A DNA stretch of 52,925 nt from a virus, in the IMG/VR virus record IMGVR_UViG_3300046167_000065, positions 1 through 52,925 of that record. One strand, given 5' to 3'. Position 1 is the stretch's first letter. Each line of letters opens with the position of its first letter. The notes under the pieces were generated by a model. That model was not told where the DNA came from and did no database searches. It saw only the letters and a list, made by a program, of their open reading frames with translations. The position numbers and the translations under genes were made by a program. Below are positions 1-6,366 of this stretch, in pieces.

Positions 1-281
1 ACGTACCCCCCAACCCCCCCATGTCCCACGCCTACCCCTCTAAAAATAATAATAATAGATATTTCTAGGGTCAAAACACCTCTAAGTTACTGTAATCATT
101 ACATAAAAGCACTGATACAGCTTCAATAAATGGTGTTTTAAGGCGTATTTTTGCGACATATTTGCAACACTGTGTCGTTTTAGTAACATTGATGCATAAA
201 TAACACTACCGCCTGGAATGTGTTGCATTTTTACCATACCCCATCAAAAGTAATACACTATTAAACTATCTAGCTAAATAT

Positions 282-301
282 ATAGTTCAACGTTAAACCA
301 T
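282..301. promoter_or_regulatory. Operator-like dyad 1
   Basis: The core GTTCAACGTTAAAC (285-298) equals its reverse complement at 12 of 14 positions. The flanks extend the dyad to about 16 of 20. The same core with two changes recurs 34 bp downstream, which suggests paired binding sites for a dimeric regulator. The regulator is not identified. Confidence 0.4.
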
Positions 302-315
302 TATCATCAAGTAAT

Positions 316-335
316 ATAGTTCAATATTAAACTAT
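316..335. promoter_or_regulatory. Operator-like dyad 2
   Basis: ATAGTTCAATATTAAACTAT matches its reverse complement at 18 of 20 positions. It shares the GTTCAA..TTAAAC core with dyad 1. A half-site-like copy (TATTAAACTATCTAG) also occurs at 259-273. This looks like a cluster of protein-binding sites ahead of the early genes. Binding is inferred only. Confidence 0.45.
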
Positions 336-517
336 CTAGTTGGAACAAAAGTGAACACGCCACTGACAGCCTCTAGGCTATTTCCATAGGCTAAACCACA
401 CAAACAAACCTAGAGCTTCTCACGGGTTAATTTTTACACAAATGCTAATACTTTTTTATTGCTATTATATAGTATAAATAAATATTAATATATTTTAATG
501 ATATCAAAATAAATGTA

Positions 518-546
518 TTGCTATTTGTGTAATATGAATTTATAGA
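518..546 (+). promoter_or_regulatory. Possible early promoter
   Basis: TTGCTA (518-523) and TATAGA (541-546) are separated by 17 bp, 34 bp before the first early gene. Both hexamers match the sigma-70 consensus at only 4 of 6 positions, and the region is AT-rich, so chance similarity is possible. Confidence 0.3.
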
Positions 547-579
547 ATAATGTATTATTAATTATTTAGGGCTTTAGCT

Positions 580-798
580 ATGACAACAACAACAAAACCT
601 TATTATATTCTTTTCGTTTATGACACTGATAGCCAAAAATGGTTTGATGAATTTGGCGACTATACTAAAGCGTCTTTAAAAACAGAAATAGAATTCTCAC
701 ATTATAATACTAAAAAGAAACATATCAAAATCATCAAAACAACTGATGATAAAAACGCAATTACAAACGCATATAAAACTTTAGAAATGGAAATATAA
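580..798 (+). CDS. Hypothetical protein, 72 aa
   Basis: This is the first gene of the early arm. The ATG follows an AGGG ribosome-binding site at a usual distance. The protein is small, Lys/Thr-rich and soluble, with no motif I recognise. The coding sequence is markedly more AT-rich than genes beyond about 2.4 kb, as are its neighbours up to 1901, which suggests a recently acquired accessory block. The next gene starts 2 nt after its stop, so the two are probably co-transcribed. Confidence 0.65.
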   Translation: MTTTTKPYYILFVYDTDSQKWFDEFGDYTKASLKTEIEFSHYNTKKKHIKIIKTTDDKNAITNAYKTLEMEI

Positions 799-800
799 AA

Positions 801-1010
801 ATGTTTGATACAGAAATAAAATTTGATAATGATAGCGGTTATTCTTATAAATGGCATGGTGGTACGCTTATATCAGTTTATAATTTTGAAGCTGTTGAAT
901 TTGATTGTTTCACAGTTATTGCATTAGCTGATAATAAAGATTGGAATATAGTAATACAAGAAATGAAACAAGATTTTGAGAATAGAATGAATAGCTATTT
1001 GAATAATTAA
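801..1010 (+). CDS. Hypothetical protein, 69 aa
   Basis: This small acidic, aromatic-rich protein starts 2 nt after the preceding stop. No signal peptide, membrane segment or known motif is visible. Its codon use is AT-rich like its neighbours. A stable hairpin (1017-1043) follows the stop. Function is unknown. Confidence 0.6.
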   Translation: MFDTEIKFDNDSGYSYKWHGGTLISVYNFEAVEFDCFTVIALADNKDWNIVIQEMKQDFENRMNSYLNN

Positions 1011-1016
1011 CTTTAG

Positions 1017-1043
1017 TATTAGCATTCAATATGAGTGCTAGTA
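1017..1043 (+). other. Intercistronic hairpin
   Basis: A 12-base arm (1017-1028) pairs with 1032-1043 around a three-base loop, with two G-U wobbles. No T-run follows, so it is a poor intrinsic terminator. An RNA-processing or stability element between two early genes is more likely. Confidence 0.45.
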
Positions 1044-1074
1044 GTAGAATTAATTTAGTAGAAAGAGGAACAAA

Positions 1075-1659
1075 ATGAATAATAATATAGAAATGATTTG
1101 GAAGCTTGCAACACCAAAAGAAGTTTATAATGGTGTAAAATGGTATAGTGACGCGCAATATCAAGCAAAAGAAATCTCTTTAAAATATGATATAAAACTT
1201 TCAACAGTGGTTGGTGTCATATCCGCGCTTAGTCCCAATAATAAATGGGATAGGAATATAGCTAACGCGGATGCATTGATTAAAGCTTACCTTGATGGAG
1301 AACATATTGAGAGCGTCAAGGTTTCAACATATCACACTATGAAAGCAAAAGCGTGGTCGATACTTGATGATATGCTTTCAAGTAATGACGATATTTTGAC
1401 ACGATTAAATGGTCAAAAGATTAAAAGCTTTTATGAATGCATAATGGGTTTTGATGCGTGTTGTATTGATGGTCATGCTCTAAACATATGGCGCGGAGAA
1501 AGATTTGGATTAACATCCGATAAAACTAACATCGGTAAAAAACTATATTCAGAAATACAAAACGATTACGTGAATACAGCAAACGCATTAGGTTTAAAAG
1601 CATATGAATTGCAAGCTATTACGTGGGTAGTATGGCGACGCATTCATGAAATAGCCTAA
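1075..1659 (+). CDS. Phage protein of unknown function, possible HhH-GPD-like fold, 194 aa
   Basis: The start is supported by AGAGGAAC just upstream. The middle has a VVGVISALSPNNKWDRN stretch, then GQKIKSFYECI followed by CCIDGHALNIW. As I recall, this arrangement occurs in a family of phage proteins, common in marine phages, that resemble helix-hairpin-helix DNA glycosylases. The Lys in GQKIKSF and the Asp in CIDGH sit roughly where HhH-GPD catalytic residues would be. That assignment is inferred and no activity is claimed. The gene lies in the AT-rich block and is bracketed by two intercistronic hairpins. Confidence 0.65.
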   Translation: MNNNIEMIWKLATPKEVYNGVKWYSDAQYQAKEISLKYDIKLSTVVGVISALSPNNKWDRNIANADALIKAYLDGEHIESVKVSTYHTMKAKAWSILDDMLSSNDDILTRLNGQKIKSFYECIMGFDACCIDGHALNIWRGERFGLTSDKTNIGKKLYSEIQNDYVNTANALGLKAYELQAITWVVWRRIHEIA

Positions 1660-1664
1660 TGAAT

Positions 1665-1709
1665 TAATATTATTGGTGGTATTCTTTTGAGTATCACTAA
1701 ATAATATTA
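1665..1709 (+). other. Long intercistronic hairpin
   Basis: A 20-base arm (1665-1684) pairs with 1689-1709 around a TTTT loop, with one bulged A and a few G-U pairs. It begins right after the 1075-1659 gene and ends before the next RBS. A stem this long is an obvious RNase III-type substrate. There is no trailing T-run, so termination is less likely. Confidence 0.5.
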
Positions 1710-1733
1710 AACCAAAAGAGAAAGAGAAACAAA

Positions 1734-1901
1734 ATGGAACACTCTTTAAAGCTAAAAGATATTTATCTAGATTGGGTAAACAATTATATATCTGTTACTA
1801 AATTTGCCTATGATAATAATTTAACATTGGTGCAAGCTAAAAAGCTTATTGAATTATCGCGTGAAATTTATGAGATGAATTTAGTATTTGACATTGCTTA
1901 A
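1734..1901 (+). CDS. Small hypothetical protein, 55 aa
   Basis: The ATG at 1734 follows the purine-rich AGAGAAAGAGAAAC. The predicted protein is helical: a WVNNYISVTKFAYDNNLT segment followed by QAKKLIELSREIYE. That layout resembles a short HTH-like module common in marine phages, but I cannot name a family. It belongs to the AT-rich accessory block. Confidence 0.6.
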   Translation: MEHSLKLKDIYLDWVNNYISVTKFAYDNNLTLVQAKKLIELSREIYEMNLVFDIA

Positions 1902-1945
1902 AAAATAAATTAGTTATTGTATTAATAAATATGTTAGGAAAAAAT

Positions 1946-2392
1946 ATGCGAGTAGAATGGAAAGAATATATTACTGATCTGGATATTCCTAAAGATTGGG
2001 AGCATAGAAGCTACCACCATGATGAATTGCCCTCTTGGCAGGTCAATGGTTTGCATATCTGGATTGATAGTTGGAATGTTGATGAGCGTACCGAGAATGC
2101 ATCTAGAATACATGGTGCTATGGAAGTATTGCCATCTAGATTTACTGTGCAAACAGCTAATAGTTATAATGGATATGATGATGATCATACATGGATTTTT
2201 GAAACTAATAGCTTTAAAGATTTACTTGATTTTGTAGCAAGTAAAAAACAATGGGCAATACTTAAAGATGATATTTGGATTACCGACCCATACTATGATG
2301 AGACAGGCAGATTTTTTGTTGATCCTATTGAGTATTATGGATTGACTAAACAAGATTTAAAAGATTATGGTTCAATAGATAGAGGAGAATAA
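1946..2392 (+). CDS. Hypothetical protein, 148 aa
   Basis: I chose the ATG at 1946 because AGGAA (1936-1940) is well placed for it. The in-frame ATG at 1931 has no RBS. The protein is acidic and rich in Trp and Tyr (for example HIWIDSWNVDE), soluble, and has no motif I recognise. The following methyltransferase starts 4 nt after its stop, so the two are probably translated together. A role linked to the methyltransferase is possible but unsupported. Confidence 0.65.
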   Translation: MRVEWKEYITDLDIPKDWEHRSYHHDELPSWQVNGLHIWIDSWNVDERTENASRIHGAMEVLPSRFTVQTANSYNGYDDDHTWIFETNSFKDLLDFVASKKQWAILKDDIWITDPYYDETGRFFVDPIEYYGLTKQDLKDYGSIDRGE

Positions 2393-2396
2393 AATA

Positions 2397-3491
2397 ATGT
2401 ATGTAGTAAATTTATTTGGTGGCATGGAAGTTGGCAGACTTTCCCTTGATAGACTAGGTATAATACCCACTAGATATTATTCTAGTGAGAAAGACCCACA
2501 CGCTATGAAGGTTGCTAGTAAAAACTTTCCAGATATTATACAATTAGGTGATATAAATAACTGGCGCGATTGGGATATTGAATGGCAATTTGTTGATCTA
2601 GTTATGGGGGGTTTCCCTTGCCAGAGTTGGTCAGTTGCAGGAAAACAAACAGGCGATAGGGATAGTAGAGGTCAGCTATTCTGGGTGATGCTAGATATTA
2701 TGCAACACGTTATGGAGTGTAATCCTAATGCTAAATACCTTATGGAAAATGTTAGAATGTCTAATGCTTTTGAAAAGTATATTACGCACCATACTGAGCA
2801 AGCTTTGCCCAACGTGAATAAATACTTGATCAATAGCTCACTAGTATCAGCACAAAATCGTAAGCGTTTTTACTGGACTAACATTGAGGGTATTGAACAA
2901 CCAAAAGATCGTGGCATTGTCTTAAAAGATATACTTGAGGATGGATTAACTGATAGAACTAAATCACATTGCCTAGATGCTAACTACTTTAAGGGTGGCA
3001 ATCTCAAGTCATACTTCGAGAAGCATCGCAGACAGTTGGTGTTTAGTCCTAATGGTATGTGTCATGTAGGTGATGCTGATTTGAATGGTAATCAGTCCAT
3101 TAAACGAGTGTATCATGAGGATGGTAAAGCACCTACACTAACGACTATGGGCGGTGGGCATAGAGAACCTAAAGTATTAGTGAAGGGCGCTCGTATGGTA
3201 GGGCGTAGGCTAGATGCTAGTGGAACTCGCAAGGATAATGATAAGAGTATCCCTATCAAACAGATGATAGAAGTTCGAGATGATGATAAAACTAATTGTC
3301 TCACAACAGTAACTAAGGATAGCATTCTTGTAGAGAATATGTCTTGGCGCAAGCTAACACCTCTGGAATGTGAACGCCTACAAACAGTGCCTGATGGGTA
3401 CACTGAGGGCGTATCGAATACCCAACGCTACAAAATGCTAGGCAATGGTTGGACTTGCGATGTCATAGCACACATACTGAAAGGATTATAA
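2397..3491 (+). CDS. DNA (cytosine-5-)-methyltransferase
   Basis: This is an AdoMet-dependent C5 methyltransferase of the Dcm/M.HhaI family, 364 aa. Motif I is degenerate but present (VNLFGGMEVG, residues 4-13). Motif IV contains the catalytic Cys75 in GGFPCQSWS. Motif VI is MENV (116-119) and motif VIII is QNRKR (153-157). The target-recognition region spans roughly 165-310. Motif IX (LTPLECERLQTVPDGYT) and motif X (MLGNGWTCDV) close the protein. No cognate restriction enzyme is nearby, so it is an orphan phage enzyme that probably masks DNA from host restriction. The RBS GAGGAG lies at 2385-2390. A 30-base direct repeat begins in its last codons. Confidence 0.93.
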   Translation: MYVVNLFGGMEVGRLSLDRLGIIPTRYYSSEKDPHAMKVASKNFPDIIQLGDINNWRDWDIEWQFVDLVMGGFPCQSWSVAGKQTGDRDSRGQLFWVMLDIMQHVMECNPNAKYLMENVRMSNAFEKYITHHTEQALPNVNKYLINSSLVSAQNRKRFYWTNIEGIEQPKDRGIVLKDILEDGLTDRTKSHCLDANYFKGGNLKSYFEKHRRQLVFSPNGMCHVGDADLNGNQSIKRVYHEDGKAPTLTTMGGGHREPKVLVKGARMVGRRLDASGTRKDNDKSIPIKQMIEVRDDDKTNCLTTVTKDSILVENMSWRKLTPLECERLQTVPDGYTEGVSNTQRYKMLGNGWTCDVIAHILKGL

Positions 3492-3506
3492 TATGAGCGC
3501 AACTAT
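3477..3506 (+). repeat. 30-bp direct repeat, copy 1
   Basis: A perfect 30-base copy of 3664-3693. It covers the last codons of the methyltransferase, the AAAGGA ribosome-binding site and the first codons (MSAT) of the next gene. Confidence 0.9.
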
Positions 3507-3678
3507 CTTATCATTACAAACACCTTTTATGGAAGGGTATAGAGAAGCTAAACAAGAGTACGCCTGTGGGAATATATATTGTTTAGATACAGCACTAGCA
3601 TTGTTTGCTGTAGACCCACCTGACAGTGAATTTCAAAGGGGTATGATGCAAGCCCTAATAAATCTGAAAGGATTATAA
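3493..3678 (+). CDS. Hypothetical protein, 61 aa
   Basis: This short soluble protein starts MSAT and ends NLKGL. Both ends match its flanks: the upstream methyltransferase also ends in LKGL and the downstream gene also starts MSAT, because a 30-base direct repeat brackets the gene. It could be a cassette added by tandem duplication or recombination at that repeat. The middle (EGYREAKQEYACGNIYCLD) has no motif I can name. Confidence 0.65.
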   Translation: MSATILSLQTPFMEGYREAKQEYACGNIYCLDTALALFAVDPPDSEFQRGMMQALINLKGL

Positions 3679-3693
3679 TATGAGCGCAACTAT
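3664..3693 (+). repeat. 30-bp direct repeat, copy 2
   Basis: A perfect copy of 3477-3506, 187 bp downstream. It again spans a gene end (LKGL and stop), the RBS and the next start (MSAT). Confidence 0.9.
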
Positions 3694-3829
3694 GAATGAT
3701 GAGGGTAAGTTTATTTATGATGAGCATTCACCTTTAACAGATGATGGTCAGAGATATGAACACTACTTAGATATTACGCAGGATGTATTTCCTAAAACGT
3801 TTGATGAATTTATTAGGGCAGGTATGTAA
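3680..3829 (+). CDS. Small hypothetical protein, 49 aa
   Basis: The ATG at 3680 uses the repeated AAAGGATTATAAT initiation region. Its stop (TAA) shares a base with the ATG of the next gene. The product is acidic, with YDEHSPLTDDGQRYEHYLD in the middle, and no known motif is seen. The tight coupling supports real translation. Confidence 0.6.
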   Translation: MSATMNDEGKFIYDEHSPLTDDGQRYEHYLDITQDVFPKTFDEFIRAGM

Positions 3830-4035
3830 TGTTAGATCAAGAAGATAGACTAAGATTAGCTCACGAAAAAGTTTGTGCCGCCGAGAATAAAAGGATGCGT
3901 GAGTTGTTTAATATGCGTAACTATAAAGAGGGTGATCAGTGGACGCAACAAAAGAATAGGCAGATCACTGGTGCTAAAGGTGGTAGGCAGAATAACTTGA
4001 AAAGACTATGGGTAAAAGAAAGGAATATAAAATGA
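3829..4035 (+). CDS. Hypothetical basic protein, 68 aa
   Basis: It is translationally coupled to the preceding gene by a one-base overlap. The N-terminal half is a predicted charged helix (LAHEKVCAAENKRMRELF). The C-terminal half is strongly basic (GAKGGRQNNLKRLWVKER). That could suit nucleic-acid binding, but no family is recognised. Confidence 0.6.
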   Translation: MLDQEDRLRLAHEKVCAAENKRMRELFNMRNYKEGDQWTQQKNRQITGAKGGRQNNLKRLWVKERNIK

Positions 4036-4133
4036 GAGCAATACTTAATAAGTTATGTTGGTGGTGTAGAGAATGGGACAGCTCTGAACCCTGCTGTTGG
4101 TGTAATGATGAAGGTGATGATCATGATAATTGA
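4032..4133 (+). CDS. Tiny Cys-rich protein, 33 aa
   Basis: The ATG at 4032 follows AAGGAATATAAA, an initiation sequence reused by several neighbours, and overlaps the previous stop. Two Cys pairs (CWWC and CCWC) suggest a metal-binding knuckle. It ends in an acidic DEGDDHDN tail that overlaps the next gene. Confidence 0.5.
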   Translation: MRAILNKLCWWCREWDSSEPCCWCNDEGDDHDN

Positions 4134-4299
4134 ACAGACCTGTAGCCATTGTAGTGGAACTAAAGTTTTCTTAGATGCTTTAGCTAAATGGAATACAGTA
4201 AAACAAGAATGGGTATTACACCAAGAGTATGATCATGCATACTGCCGTGACTGTGATACTGAATGTGATATAACAGAAAGGAATATATCAAATGAGTAA
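4123..4299 (+). CDS. Zinc-ribbon-like protein, 58 aa
   Basis: I prefer the ATG at 4123 because AAGGTG (4111-4116) is correctly spaced. In-frame ATGs also exist at 4105, 4108 and 4117. A CSHC pair near the N-terminus and a CRDCDTEC cluster near the C-terminus look like the two halves of a zinc ribbon. The structure is inferred and the role is unknown. Confidence 0.6.
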   Translation: MIIEQTCSHCSGTKVFLDALAKWNTVKQEWVLHQEYDHAYCRDCDTECDITERNISNE

Positions 4300-4453
4300 T
4301 AAATATTTTAACGTGACAGAACATGAGCGTAAAGAAAAGAGAAAAGAAATAATAGCCACCACCTTTGTGTGGTCTGTATTTGGGTTTGCAGCCATAGGTG
4401 TATTGGCTACGTTTAGTTTACTATTAACTAAGGTATGGGAGTGGTTAGTATGA
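4292..4453 (+). CDS. Single-pass membrane protein, 53 aa
   Basis: The ATG at 4292 follows AAAGGAATATATC and overlaps the previous stop by 8 nt. A charged N-terminus (HERKEKRKE) precedes one hydrophobic helix (about residues 20-45). The charge pattern predicts the N-terminus inside the cell. Its place among early genes argues against a holin. It could be a membrane-targeted host-takeover protein. Confidence 0.55.
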   Translation: MSNKYFNVTEHERKEKRKEIIATTFVWSVFGFAAIGVLATFSLLLTKVWEWLV

Positions 4454-4614
4454 AACTTTATGAATGTGTTATAGATGTACGTAAACTATTTCCTGTTAGA
4501 GAAGCTAATACTAAACAGGAATTTATTGATAATCTTATAGAAGAGTATAATGATAAATGCTTTGGACTTCTAACTATTAGAAGAGAAGACATAAAAGAAA
4601 TAAGAAGGGTATAG
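4450..4614 (+). CDS. Small hypothetical protein, 54 aa
   Basis: It is coupled to the membrane protein by an ATGA overlap. The protein is charged and soluble, with a predicted helix (TKQEFIDNLIEEYNDKC) and a basic C-terminus. No recognised motif. Confidence 0.55.
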   Translation: MKLYECVIDVRKLFPVREANTKQEFIDNLIEEYNDKCFGLLTIRREDIKEIRRV

Positions 4615-4616
4615 AT

Positions 4617-4823
4617 ATGGATATGAAAAAATACTATGGGCAATTAGTGGGTTGTAAAATCCAAGACTTTCACTTTGAAAAGGACGATTGGGGCGGTACT
4701 GACTTTCCAGTATTCACATTAACCAATGGCTCAGAGGAAGTACGATTTGTAATATCACAAGATGAGGAAGGCAATGGCGGTGGCTTTGCTTTTATAGAAG
4801 ATAACGTAGAGAGAGGAATATAA
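4617..4823 (+). CDS. Conserved phage hypothetical protein, 68 aa
   Basis: It starts MDMKKYYGQLVG and has a FPVFTL segment followed by SQDEEGNGGGFAF near the C-terminus. From memory, this pattern recurs in small phage proteins of unknown role. It is predicted to be mostly beta-strand. It ends 1 nt before the next gene's GTG start. Confidence 0.65.
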   Translation: MDMKKYYGQLVGCKIQDFHFEKDDWGGTDFPVFTLTNGSEEVRFVISQDEEGNGGGFAFIEDNVERGI

Positions 4824-4824
4824 A

Positions 4825-5058
4825 GTGAGTAAGCATACAGAATGGGAAAAAGCTAGAGTTAAAAAGCAGTTAAAAACTAAGAAGGTTTTGAAGCAAATGT
4901 CTGATGAACAGAGAGAAGCTATACGAGAAATACAAAAGAGTGTAGCTAGTTGTTTAGAGATGATAAAAGACTGTAATGATTTATACATGAGTGACGTAGC
5001 TAAATTAGAAAGCGCTTGGCATAGCCTACGATGGGCGTTTGAAGTGGATAAGGTATAG
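4825..5058 (+). CDS. Hypothetical coiled-coil protein, 77 aa
   Basis: The start codon is GTG, supported by AGAGGAATATAAA directly upstream. The protein is almost wholly helical and charged, with a basic N-terminal half (KARVKKQLKTKKVLKQM) and a heptad-like centre. Function is unknown. Confidence 0.6.
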   Translation: MSKHTEWEKARVKKQLKTKKVLKQMSDEQREAIREIQKSVASCLEMIKDCNDLYMSDVAKLESAWHSLRWAFEVDKV

Positions 5059-5061
5059 TTA

Positions 5062-5277
5062 ATGACAGACACTAAAGACTACTGGTGGAAGGATAAGGTA
5101 GTTACACATTGTCCTAACTGCGTTACTAAGATGCGTACTATAGACACTAGACCTTACCATAAGCTTGGCTACCCAAGTAATAGACGAAGAAAGTATTGCA
5201 GCCATTGCGACTTTGTGGCTGTGACTGTAGAGATACCGATAGAATTAAGTATGGAAATAGAAAAGGAAATAACATGA
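5062..5277 (+). CDS. Zinc-ribbon protein resembling the NrdR N-terminus, 71 aa
   Basis: A CPNC pair (residues 17-20), a TIDTR stretch, an RRRKYCSHC segment and a trailing TVEIP follow the plan of the NrdR zinc ribbon (CPxC...IDSR...RRRxCxxC...T.E). The ATP-cone domain of true NrdR is absent. NrdR represses ribonucleotide reductase genes, and this phage encodes its own reductase, so a regulatory or decoy role is conceivable. That link is inferred. The ATGA overlap with the next gene suggests coupling. Confidence 0.6.
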   Translation: MTDTKDYWWKDKVVTHCPNCVTKMRTIDTRPYHKLGYPSNRRRKYCSHCDFVAVTVEIPIELSMEIEKEIT

Positions 5278-5534
5278 AAAGAAATTATCGCACTGCGTAT
5301 GATCAACTAAAGAAAATAGGAGCACCTGTAATACTAGGTGGCTATAATGATGAGGATACATTTCGTATCTCAGGTGAGTCCAACTACCCTATCACTTGGG
5401 CTGACTGCTATGGTGGTGGTCAACCTGATCTGGACGACTTTGGTGTTAACAATAAGATTAATGCCATACTAGAGAAGCAAGGATTATATGCTGAATGGAT
5501 TAATGGTGGTGTCTTGGGTGTTGCAGAAATGTAA
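5274..5534 (+). CDS. Hypothetical protein, 86 aa
   Basis: The start at 5274 has AAAAGGAAAT upstream and an ATGA overlap with the preceding stop. The longer in-frame extension overlaps the zinc-ribbon gene and is disfavoured. The N-terminus is basic. The body is Gly/Asp-rich (LGGYNDEDTF, YGGGQPDLDDFG) with conserved-looking aromatic residues. No family is recognised. Confidence 0.6.
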   Translation: MKRNYRTAYDQLKKIGAPVILGGYNDEDTFRISGESNYPITWADCYGGGQPDLDDFGVNNKINAILEKQGLYAEWINGGVLGVAEM

Positions 5535-5552
5535 CGTGACATAATGGTAACA

Positions 5553-5581
5553 TTGACTAACACTAAAACTAATAATATATC
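5553..5581 (+). promoter_or_regulatory. Sigma-70-like promoter
   Basis: TTGACT (5553-5558), a 17-bp spacer and TATATC (5576-5581) lie in the only sizeable gap of this region, 33 bp before the HTH gene. It probably starts a second early transcript covering the HTH gene to the replication genes. Confidence 0.45.
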
Positions 5582-5613
5582 TTACACATAATATAACATA
5601 GAGGAATATAAAT

Positions 5614-5844
5614 ATGAGAAATACAAATAAGAAAATGTCTCAACACACAATGATACTCAAGCACCTTCGTGCATCTAAGGGTCTAACCTTACGAGAAGCT
5701 TTGATAGACTATAGCATACAGTCTTTCACCAAGCGTATCTCTGAGCTGCGTAAGTTAGGCTATCGTATTGATGGCATAGCAGGGAGACATCCAGTTACAA
5801 ATCAAAGATATACACGTTACACATTAGTAGAGGAGAATGCATAA
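5614..5844 (+). CDS. Helix-turn-helix DNA-binding protein, 76 aa
   Basis: The sequence reads as a winged-helix module: QHTMILKHLRASKGLTLREAL (helices 1-2), SIQSFTKRISELRKLGY (recognition helix) and a wing of YRIDG...YTRYTL. This matches the small HTH_39-type domain found in many phages. It follows its own promoter and RBS (AGAGGAATATAAAT), so it may be an early transcriptional regulator. Its targets are unknown; the dyads at 282-335 are candidates. Confidence 0.7.
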   Translation: MRNTNKKMSQHTMILKHLRASKGLTLREALIDYSIQSFTKRISELRKLGYRIDGIAGRHPVTNQRYTRYTLVEENA

Positions 5845-5996
5845 TGGAAGTACAACTAACACCTGAGTGGACTGCTACTATCTTAGAAGATGGTGGTATG
5901 TTAGTTAAGAGTGAGGCAGAGGAAGTAACTCTACCTAAAGAAAGTGTTGCTAGGTTAGCTAGTATATTTAAACAAATAGAAGAGGAGAGTGCATAG
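5844..5996 (+). CDS. Small acidic hypothetical protein, 50 aa
   Basis: It is coupled to the HTH gene (TAATG overlap) with AGAGGAG just upstream. The protein is acidic, with predicted beta strands then a C-terminal helix (SVARLASIFKQIEEE). It could be a partner or antirepressor of the HTH protein, but only the proximity supports that. Confidence 0.6.
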   Translation: MEVQLTPEWTATILEDGGMLVKSEAEEVTLPKESVARLASIFKQIEEESA

Positions 5997-6130
5997 TGCA
6001 TAAGCTTAACATCTACAGTGTATCAACAGGTGAGCACATATGCTACCACACAGCGCGTAGCAGGGAAGCTTTGCTACGTCTATATAAAATGTATGAGAAA
6101 ATTAAAGGCATAAGGATGGAAGTAAAATGA
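5996..6130 (+). CDS. Small basic hypothetical protein, 44 aa
   Basis: A GTG start at 5996 overlaps the preceding TAG by one base and follows AGAGGAGAG. The reading frame runs to an ATGA overlap with the next gene. The product has a short strand region (LNIYSVSTGEHICYHTA) and a basic helix (REALLRLYKMYEKIK). No known motif. Confidence 0.5.
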   Translation: MHKLNIYSVSTGEHICYHTARSREALLRLYKMYEKIKGIRMEVK

Positions 6131-6366
6131 CATTTATGATTGAGAAGAACGTACCCTTACCATCAACTAAGGATGGACGCGGTGCACCTAACAAAGGTTA
6201 TGAAGCACTACTAAACCATATGAAGGTAGGCGATAGTGTTGTAGTCAAACGTGCTGCACTAGCTAGTATATATACCCACGCTAAGAAGATAGGGTGTAAG
6301 GTTGTTACTCGTAAGGTAGATCAAATTAACAGACGTGTGTGGATGTTAAACAAAGGAGATACATAA
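6127..6366 (+). CDS. Conserved phage hypothetical protein, 79 aa
   Basis: It starts MTFMIEKNVPLPS and carries a MKVGDSVVVKRAALASIYTHAKK region plus a basic C-terminus (KVVTRKVDQINRRVW). This looks like a small domain seen in many environmental phages, of unknown function. It overlaps both neighbours by 1-4 bases, so it is part of a coupled operon. Confidence 0.65.
   Translation: MTFMIEKNVPLPSTKDGRGAPNKGYEALLNHMKVGDSVVVKRAALASIYTHAKKIGCKVVTRKVDQINRRVWMLNKGDT

Larger units (their letters stand above)
1..579. other. Left-end noncoding region, AT-rich
   Basis: No convincing gene is present. The region becomes very AT-rich after position 430. It contains two related near-palindromes (282-301 and 316-335), a 15-base direct repeat (259-273 and 325-339), a 7-base direct repeat TAGGCTA (374-380 and 387-393) and a short inverted repeat CTCTAGG/CCTAGAG (371-377 and 409-415). 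A weak sigma-70-like promoter ends it. By inference this is the regulatory left end of the genome, just ahead of the early operon. Confidence 0.6.

Noticed and set aside
5196-5273. Upstream extension of the 86-aa protein at 5274
   Set aside because: It overlaps the zinc-ribbon gene completely and lacks an RBS.
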